Assembly: GCF_033115175.1 (NCBI RefSeq)
Contig: NC_084836.1
Span: 69,859,297 to 69,923,296 of the forward strand
Source of the DNA: Lepus europaeus
Taxonomy: Eukaryota > Chordata > Mammalia > Lagomorpha > Leporidae
Reading direction: 5' to 3'
DNA: 64,000 nucleotides
Shown: positions 56,853-64,000 of the stretch, in pieces
How positions within the stretch are numbered: the first letter of the stretch is position 1
How the letters are laid out: each line of letters begins with the position of its first letter
The notes under the pieces: generated by a model
Database searches by the model: none
What the model was told of the DNA's origin: nothing
The model's input: the letters and a program-made list of their open reading frames with translations, nothing else
Position numbers and translations under genes: made by a program

Positions 56853-59800
56853 GTGAGTCAGGGCCAGGAGCCCCCCCCTGAGCCCAGGATAACCCTTGAA
56901 GTGGGGGGCAGACCGGTAACCTTCCTGATTGACACGGGAGCCCAGCACTCGGTACTGACTTCAGAAAAAGGGCCTTTAAGCTCCAAGACTTCCTGGGTTC
57001 AGGGGGCAACTGGAGGGAAGTTATATCGCTGGACAACCAATCGAGAGGTCCAGTTAAGTACAGGACTTGTGACACACTCGTTCTTACTAGTGCCAGACTG
57101 CCCCTACCCCCTCCTGGGCAGGGACCTACTCTCGAAGGTAGGAGCCCAAATTCACTTCCATGAGAAAGGAGCTACCATCACAGACTCAGGGCGGCCCCTC
57201 CAGGTATTAACACTACGCTTGGAGGACGAACACCGATTATTCGAGAGGCCCTCGTCCACCATGGCTCCCCTGGACCCCAAGTGGCTCACAGATTTTCCTC
57301 AGGCCTGGGCAGAGACTGCGGGAATAGGGCTGGCCGTCAACCGGCCTCCCTTGATCATAGATCTGAAGCCCACGGCCATTCCCGTGTCAGTTCGTCAATA
57401 TCCGATGGGCAAGGAAGCTAAGGAAGGTATCCGGCCACATATCCAGAGACTGTTACACCTAGGCATTTTAAAACCTTGTCGTTCACCTTGGAACACCCCC
57501 CTACTACCAGTAAAGAAGCCTGGTACGGGTGACTACCGCCCGGTACAGGACTTGCGGGAGGTTAACAGGAGAACGGAGGATATGCATCCCACGGTGCCCA
57601 ACCCCTACAATCTGCTAAGTACCTTGCCTCCGACCCACGTTTGGTACACTGTGTTAGATCTAAAAGATGCATTCTTTTGTTTAAGACTGAGCCCTCAGAG
57701 CCAATCCATCTTTGCTTTTGAGTGGAAAGACCCAGAGACCGGGTTTTCAGGACAACTCACCTGGACAAGGTTGCCCCAAGGATTTAAAAACTCGCCTACC
57801 TTGTTTGACGAAGCTCTGCACCTAGATTTGGCCGACTTCCGAGTCAACCATCCGGACCTGGTCCTCCTGCAATAAGTGGACGACCTCCTCCTTGCCGCTG
57901 AAACTGAGCAGGACTGCCTAAAAGGTACCGGGGCCCTGCTACAGAGACTGGGGGAATTGGGCTATCGAGCCTCAGCGAAAAAGGCCCAAATATGTCAGAA
58001 ACAGGTGGCCTACCTAGGCTACCTCCTAGAAGGAGGGCAACGGTGGCTGACAGAAAGCCGAAAAAGGGTGGTTGCTCTAATTCCACCCCCCACCGATGCC
58101 AGAAAGATGCGGGAATTCCTCGGGAGTGCGGGATTCTGCCGCCTTTGGATTCCTGGGTTTGCGGAGCTGGCAGCCCCATTGTACCCCCTCACGAATTCCA
58201 GCGCTCCCTTTCAATGGAGAGAAGAGCAACAGCGGGCGTTTGACAACATAAAAAAGGCCCTATTGTCAGCCCCAGCCCTGAGCCTCCCTGATATGACCAA
58301 GCCCTTCACATTATACGTGGATGAGAACAAGGGAGTGGCGAAGGGAGTGCTAACACAAATGCTTGGACCCTGGAAAAAGCCGGTGGCATACTTTTCAAAA
58401 AAGCTAGACAATGTAGCGGCCGGCTGGCCTCCGTGCCTCCGCATGATAGCGGCCGTGGCAGTTCTGGTGAAAGACTCGGATAAATTGACTCTAGGCCAAC
58501 CTCTCACCATAGTGGCACCTCATGCTGTGGAGACAGTTATCCGCCAGCCACCAGATCGGTGGCTCTCAAATGCTCGGATAACTCATTACCAGACTATGTT
58601 ATTAAACTCAGAGCGGGTCCGGTTTGGGACTGCCACCTCTTTAAACCCGGCCACCCTGCTCCCGGAACTGGGGCCCCAGGCCCAGGTAATCCATAACTGT
58701 CACCAAATCCTGGCTGAGGCCCACGGCACCCGAAAAGACCTAACCGACCAGCCTCTGCCGGATGCCGAAATGACCTGGTTCACGGATGGGAGCAGCTTTC
58801 TACAGAACGGTGAGCGGAGGGCTGGGGCAGCGGTGGTGGATGGAAAAACTGTTATCTGGTCAAGTGCCTTAAAGCCTGGAACTTCTGCTCAAAAAGCCGA
58901 GCTCATAGCCTTAACTCAAGCTTTAAAACTGGCACAAGACAAAAAGGTCAACATTTACACAGACAGTCGGTATGCTTTCGCCACTGCCCATGTACATGGG
59001 GAGATATACCGGCTAAGGGGCCTCTTAACCTCAGCAGGCAAGGACATTAAAAATAAGCAGGAAATCCTAGATCTTCTACAGGCCCTGTTCCTGCCCAAAA
59101 TGTTGAGTATAATTCATTGCCCCGGGCACCAACGAGGAGACGACCCCGTTGCAAGGGGAAACAGGATGGCAGACGAGGCCGCTAGGGCGGCAGCCCTGAG
59201 CCAACAGGTGCTCCCGTTAAAGACAATTGAGCCCACCCAAGTATCGAGGGAACCACCTTTCCTCTATTCGGACCAAGACTTAGATACGATCCAGCGGCTC
59301 GGTGCAGAGTATGATGAACAAATAAGGGTTTGGAGGCTCGGAGAGAAAATAGTCCTGCCACACCAATTGGCTAAAGAAATAATTACCAGCCTCCATCAAT
59401 GGACTCATTTGGGACACAAAAAGCTAAAAGCAGCCTTACAGGAAGATAGGCAGTCTTATTACATCCCCGGACTTGACTCTTTAGTCCAGCAGGTGACTGA
59501 ATCCTGTGTTCCGTGTGCCAAGGTAAATGCCAGACACCTCAAGCTCCCGGAGGGAGCTAGGGTAAGAGGAGACCGACCAGGAATCAACTGGGAGGTCGAT
59601 TTCACTGAGATAAGGCCGGGCAGTTATGGGAATAAGTATCTTCTAGTTTTTGTAGACACCTTCTCCGGATGGACTGAGGCATTCCCCACAAAACGGGAAA
59701 CCGCCCGGGTGGTCGTCAAGAAGATCATAGAGGAGATCTTCCCCCGGTTCGGCTTGCCTAAGGTAATCGGGTCCGACAATGGCCCAGCGTTTGTCTCCCA

Positions 59801-60452
59801 GGTAAGTCAGTTGGTGGCCAAAGCATTAGGCATAAATTGGAAATTGCACTGTGCCTATAGACCCCAAAGTTCAGGACAGGTAGAAAGAATGAACAGAACA
59901 ATTAAAGAGACCTTGACCAAATTAGCGTTGGAGACTGGTGTTAAAGACTGGGTCCAACTCCTCCCTATGGTGTTGTTCCGGGTCCGAAACACGCCCTCTC
60001 ATTGCGGGCTGACACCATACGAAATCCTTTATGGAGGGCCCCCACCAGTAGCAGGCTTGCTTGACCTTGCCAGTGACTCCGTTGCCGATGCCCCTAAATT
60101 ACAGGCCCGGTTGAGAGCGTTCCAGATCATCCAGAACCAGGTCTGGAAACCTCTTGCAGCAGCCTACCAACCCGAGACGACAACCATCCCACATCCTTTC
60201 CAAATCGGTGATGCTGTGTATGTCCGAAGGCACCAATCTAAGACTCTAGAGCCCCGGTGGAAAGGCCCCTTCACTGTGCTGTTGACAACTCCCACCGCTC
60301 TCAAGGTCGACGGAATCGCTGCTTGGGTCCACGCCTCACACGTGAAGCGAGCACCACCTCCCCAGGGCCCCGAGGATCCGGATAGACCAGCCAAATGGAA
60401 GCTCCAGCGCACTCAGAACCCACTCAAGCTAAGACTTTCAAAAACTGTTTAA
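56853..60452 (+). pseudogene. pol: pro-pol, one nonsense mutation at the RT active site
   Basis: In frame with gag after the UAG. Protease: [12 protein letters not shown] near 56922. Reverse transcriptase: [11 protein letters not shown] (first catalytic Asp) and LPQGFKNSP. The frame is then interrupted by TAA at 57873-57875, exactly the tyrosine codon of the YVDD catalytic motif; VDD follows at once and the frame stays open to the TAA at 60450-60452. RNase H ([25 protein letters not shown]) is followed by integrase with H-x3-H (HQWTH), CVPC, catalytic Asp near 59598 and 59775 and Glu near 59883 (D-D-35-E), and a C-terminal GPF domain. Because of the stop, a full Pol is not expected from this copy. 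Not reconstructed here. Confidence 0.92.
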
Positions 60453-60565
60453 TATTTATGATGTTCCTGGCCTTTCCCCATTGTTTTTCCAATCCCCATG
60501 CTCCACAATTGTTAACGTGGAACCCAACCCAGTCCAGCAAGAACAGAGTTCCCTCCCTCCAGTGA
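60395..60565 (+). pseudogene. env: env remnant, N-terminal 56 codons only
   Basis: Starts inside the end of pol in a different frame, as gammaretroviral env does. It encodes a hydrophobic signal-like segment and the first residues of a surface subunit (NPHAPQLLTW), then stops at TGA 60563-60565. The rest of SU and all of TM are missing; the sequence passes straight to the polypurine tract about 50 bp later, so env was lost by a large internal deletion. Confidence 0.85.
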
Positions 60566-60617
60566 GGCAGGCTCTCCCCAGGCCGGTCCAATAGATTTTA
60601 GGATTAAAATCTTTGCA

Positions 60618-60633
60618 AAAAGAAAAGGAGGGA
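60618..60633 (+). promoter_or_regulatory. Polypurine tract
   Basis: Purine run aaaagaaaaggaggga next to the 3' LTR; plus-strand primer site. Confidence 0.9.
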
Positions 60634-60634
60634 A

Positions 60635-61178
60635 TGAAGGACCCTTATGGGGGAAAGGGACAAGAAACTAGGCCTGGGCAGATATCAGGGGCTTCTTAAG
60701 AGGTTAGATGTTCCCCAGAGTCCAGCGGGCAGGACGTTCTCTGGGAAGGAAAAGTCAATCCCCTTCAGAGAACCTCTAGGCATGCCCAGAGCAGAGCTGC
60801 CACTCCCCTTCAGAGACTCCCCTCAGCACGTTCCCTCAGCACTCTCCCTCAGCACTCTCCCTCAGCACTCTCCCCAGCACGTTCCCTCAGCACTCTCCCT
60901 CAGCACGTTCCCTCAGCACTCTCCCTCAGCATTCTCCGGTATGCTAATTGTCCCTCTGAACTGACCAATCCTACGCATGCGCATTAGGAATATGCTAATT
61001 CGTTGCCTATATAACCTGTGTGAAACTGCCGCTCAGGGCTCCTCACTGCCTGAGGTGGGGGCCCGTTTGCGCAAACGTTCAATAAAACCTCGTGCTTTTT
61101 GCATCAACTGGTCTGGAGTCTGGATCTTTGGGCGTCCTCCCAAGCAAGTGGGCATCTCTGCAACTGAGAGGTCCAACA
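60635..61178 (+). repeat. 3' LTR
   Basis: 544 bp. Differs from the 5' LTR at 54173 (G there, A here), at 54337 (T there, C here) and by five fewer U3 tandem units. TATA 61008-61014, AATAAA 61081-61086. Confidence 0.95.
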
Positions 61179-61390
61179 GGTCCAGCACTGGGGCATAACG
61201 GGTAAAGCTGCCACCTGCAGTTCCAGCATCCCATATGGGTATCGGTTCAAGTCCTGGCTACTCCACTTCTGATCCAGCTCTCTGCTATGGCCTGGGAAAG
61301 CAGTAGAAGATGGCCCAAGTCCTTGAGCCCCTGCACCCCCGTGGGAGACCTGGAAGAAGCTCCTGGCTCCTTGCAGCCAATTGGGGAGTG

Positions 61391-61431
<41 letters not shown>

Positions 61432-61455
61432 AACTCTTTCAAGTAAATAAATAAA
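61179..61455 (+). mobile_element. C-SINE hit by the provirus
   Basis: Starts ggtccagcactggggcataa; its first bases are the proviral target duplication, so the SINE predates the provirus. Confidence 0.9.
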
Positions 61456-61483
61456 TTTTATACATATATATTTGTATAAAACA

Positions 61484-61484
61484 A

Positions 61485-61530
<46 letters not shown>
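61484..61530. repeat. (AT)n microsatellite
   Basis: Pure TA/AT run of about 46 bp. Confidence 0.95.
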
Positions 61531-61534
<4 letters not shown>

Positions 61535-62109
61535 AAACAAGTAACCAGGCAGTGCAAAGGTTGTAATCTTCATCCCAATATTATCTTCCAAGTTACCATA
61601 TGTCTAGGAATAGTTAATGGACAGCTGAAGAATTGAAACACACTTATTTCATTACAGGCATAAAATATTTATGAAAAACCACAGAAAAGAGAAGAGCAAT
61701 GGTTATTTTTGATACACTGGATCTTGAATTCTAACACCTAGATTTCAAGTTCATTTTAGCAGGGCTAAGTCTTCTATTTCTTTTAAGTGTTCCCATTGTC
61801 TGTTCTTTCCTACCCCTCCCAGCCCCCTTCACCCCTCTACTCTCACAACACATGGAATACTCAGCATGTATGGTCCCTTTAAATAACACTTGGGTCAGGG
61901 GTAAATGTCACAATGGGTATAATGCGACATCACCAGGATTTGGAGTCAGTGGTTAGAACCAGTTAGTAGCAGTGTAAGCCACGATCTCTGGGAGCATAAA
62001 AGCCCATTTCTTAGCTTCCTATTAGGTATCTTTGTTAGTATTTGCCTAGATCCTCTGGAAAAGTAGAAATAAGAGAAAATCACCCCAATTCTCAATACTT
62101 TTTATCAAA
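61531..62109 (+). other. Upstream flank and probable 5'UTR of FAM186A
   Basis: Non-repetitive sequence before the FAM186A start with no CpG island and no clear TATA box. Transcription start cannot be placed. Confidence 0.4.
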
Positions 62110-62289
62110 ATGCAAAATGAACAAGATAGTGAATCTGAATCAGAAAAAAAGTTTGAGAATTCCCCCATCATGAGAAGAAACCTCCAAAATGAATCAGATC
62201 CTCCAACAATCACTACGATTGAAATCCCACATGCAGTACAAGAAATCCTCGCTAGGATCGAGCAGGCACAGCTCCTTCGAGCCAGAGAG
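62110..62289 (+). CDS. FAM186A: FAM186A first coding exon
   Basis: ATG followed by 59 codons: acidic start (NEQDSESESEKKFENS), IMRRNLQNESDPP, then EIPHAVQEILARIEQAQLLR ending RARE at a perfect donor (GAG|gtaggt). This closely matches the FAM186A N-terminus as I remember it (human NEIDNDPESEK, IMRREPQN, EIPFSVKDIISRIERAQLHR). The human upstream methionine codon corresponds here to ATA, so the internal ATG is taken as start. The exon has no defects. Because the pseudogene exons of the same family lie upstream on the same strand, this is the beginning of a second, probably functional copy whose remaining exons are to the right of the window. Confidence 0.82.
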
Positions 62290-62341
62290 GTAGGTACATC
62301 ACCAGAAGTTTAAGTAAAACTTGTTAAATTTAATTGTATTT

Positions 62342-62643
62342 CTTTGAGTCCGAGAGACAAAAAAAGAGGATCAGAATGACAGATTTCCTGTCTGCTAGTT
62401 CACTCCCCCAAATGCCTACAACAGCAAGAGCTGGACCGGGCTAAAGCCAGGAGCCAGAAACCCAATCTGGGTATTACATATGAGTGACAGGAAACCAACT
62501 ACCTGACCCATCACTTGCTACCTCCGAGAGTGAACTACAGCAGGAAGCTGGAATTGGGAGTGGGGCCAGGACTCAGATCACAGCACTATAATATGGTATT
62601 CCAGTGACTCAACAGGCTTAACCTCCAGGCCAAATGCCCACCC
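62342..62643 (-). mobile_element. C-SINE, old
   Basis: Antisense copy in FAM186A intron 1; ends caaatgcccacccc. Confidence 0.75.
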
Positions 62644-62649
62644 CACACT

Positions 62650-63342
62650 TTTTTTTTTAACTTTCCATGACTGGGTACATTTTTTTAGAGATCACTTTAT
62701 TTTCAAGATATTTCACTGTGTTTGATGTAACTGACTTGAAATGATAATGCCACTTGACTCTGATTCTTTGGTTAACAAGGCTACAATTGGCTATTCATCT
62801 CTTATCAGAATTAATCAACCATTTGAAAGATATATGCTGTGGGGGGTCAAAGATGTGAGGCAGAAGGTTAAGATGCCACTTGCGATGCCAGTTTGGATTT
62901 GTTTGAATAGTATTGTCATCTTAACACTCTGTGACATCTTACAATTCATGAATAATGGGATGTCTTTCCATTTACTTGCTTCTCCTTTAATTTCTCTTGT
63001 TAACATTCTGTAGCAAATACTAAAAGTACATAAATCGTACACCTCCTTGCTTAAGTTTATTAACTTAAGAATAAATATTCATATTTTATTCTATATTAAA
63101 AGAATTTTTTAAATTTCCTTTTCAGATTGATTGGTTTTAATGCACAGCAAAGTACTGGTTTTTGTGTGTGGATGTTGAATCCCACAAGCTGTTAAATTCA
63201 TTAGTTTTAGCAGTTCATGTGCATGTATGTATGTTATCTTCAGGAGTATTTATATATAAGATAATGTCACCTGTGAAGAGATAATTTTACCCCTTCCTTC
63301 CCAATTTTGATGCCTTCTATTTCTTTTTATTGCCCAAGTTAT
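62650..63342 (-). mobile_element. Old LINE-1 ORF2 fragments (antisense)
   Basis: Diverged but recognisable phrases (caattcatgaataatgggat, gatgccttctatttcttttt) plus a SINE scrap near 62855-62890. Confidence 0.6.
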
Positions 63343-63571
63343 TTTTTTAAGATTTATTTATTTATTTGAAAGTCAGAGTTACACAGAGAGAGGAGAGGCA
63401 AAGAGAGAGAGAGGGCTTCTATTCTCTGGTTCACTCCCCAGTTGGCTCAGTGGCCAGAGCTGCACCAATCCAAAGCCAGGAGCCAGGAGCCAGAAGTTTC
63501 AAACTGGTGCCCATATACGATGCTAGCACTGCAGGTGGTAGCTTTACCCACTATGCCACAGCACCTGCCCC
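63343..63571 (-). mobile_element. C-SINE, internally deleted
   Basis: Tail and head present, about 80 bp missing in the middle. Confidence 0.85.
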
Positions 63572-64000
63572 AGTTTTTTTCTCTTAAGATTTGGAATATA
63601 TCTCACCATTCTCTCTTAGTCTGTAGGTTTTCTGATGAGAAGTCCACCGTGAGTCAATTGGAAACCCTCTGAAAGTAATCTGGCATTTCTCTCATGCACA
63701 TTTTAGAATCTTTTCTTTATTTTTTACTGTGGTGAGTTTGATTACCATGTTTTGTGGTGAAGATCTTTTCTGGTCATGTCTGTTAGGCGTTCTATGTGCT
63801 TCTTGTACTTGGATTTCCCCTTCTTTCTCCAAATTAGGGAAGTTTTCTGTTACTACTTCACTAAAAAGGTCTTCTAATGCTTTCTCTCTTTCCATGCCTT
63901 CAGGAACTCCTAGAACCCACATATTTGGTCATTTTATAGTATCCTGTAGATTCCCAACAAAACTGTCTTTTAGATTTATAATTTCTTTTTCTTGACTGTA
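63572..64000 (-). mobile_element. LINE-1 ORF1 region (antisense), runs off the window
   Basis: 63692-63922 reads on the minus strand as the ORF1 RNA-binding domain (GVPEGMEREKALEDLF, ENFPNLEKEG, NRHDQKRSSPQNMVIKL). Similar to 30150-30600. Confidence 0.85.

Larger units (their letters stand above)
54149..61182 (+). mobile_element. Class I (gammaretrovirus-like) provirus, young, env-deleted
   Basis: Complete LTR-gag-pro-pol-LTR element with a 4-bp target duplication GGTC (54149-54152 and 61179-61182), landed in the first bases of a C-SINE. Order: 5' LTR 54153-54760, tRNA-Ile primer site, leader, gag, pro-pol read through a UAG, truncated env, polypurine tract 60618-60633, 3' LTR 60635-61178. 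The two LTRs differ by only two substitutions that I can find plus tandem-repeat copy number, so the insertion is recent on an evolutionary scale. A stop in reverse transcriptase and the missing env mean this copy cannot replicate by itself. The Gag start ([16 protein letters not shown]) and a one-knuckle nucleocapsid place it with gammaretroviruses. Confidence 0.95.

Noticed and set aside
62110-62313. Stand-alone 67-residue protein
   Set aside because: The homology stops exactly at a splice donor at 62289; the last codons before the stop are intronic.

Overview
The window is repeat-rich mammalian DNA, almost certainly from a lagomorph and most likely rabbit. The diagnosis rests on about 50 copies of the tRNA-derived lagomorph C-SINE family, young and old and on both strands, together with rabbit-type LINE-1 3' ends. 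Coding sequence is sparse. Gene identities were assigned by reading translations and comparing them with remembered family sequences; no database search was run.

Region by region: (1) 1-3.3 kb is the end of ATF1 on the + strand: last intron, terminal bZIP exon (1810-1954) and a 3'UTR of about 1.3 kb. (2) 3.3-12.2 kb is intergenic and packed with C-SINEs, including one split by an L1 3' fragment. (3) 12.2-14.1 kb is a large, frameshifted exon of a FAM186A-like pseudogene, and its last exon lies at 35.75-35.94 kb. The roughly 21 kb between them behaves as an intron filled with L1 pieces, two degenerate DDX18 retrocopies in opposite orientation (20.0-25.25 kb minus, 32.4-34.0 kb plus), a class II (betaretrovirus-like) ERV remnant and a truncated U2 snRNA retrocopy. 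(4) 36-54 kb holds SINEs, antisense L1s, a GRIN1 (NMDA receptor GluN1) retrocopy back to back with a CBY1 (Chibby) retrocopy at 39.25-41.45 kb, a probable solo LTR and an unclassified 917 bp retroposon. (5) 54.15-61.18 kb is a very young class I (gammaretrovirus-like) provirus flanked by a 4-bp target duplication. It has near-identical LTRs, a primer-binding site for tRNA-Ile, intact gag, a pol broken by one stop at the reverse transcriptase YVDD tyrosine, and almost no env. (6) 62.11-62.29 kb is an intact-looking first coding exon of FAM186A on the + strand, with the rest of the gene running out of the window. The right end is antisense L1.

The likely functional sequences are ATF1 (3' end) and FAM186A (5' end). 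The rest records repeated L1-driven retroposition, a duplication of FAM186A, a recent gene-conversion tract between the two DDX18 pseudogenes, and recent retroviral invasion. The adjacency of ATF1 to FAM186A in this orientation differs from the human order as I remember it and may mark a lineage-specific inversion.
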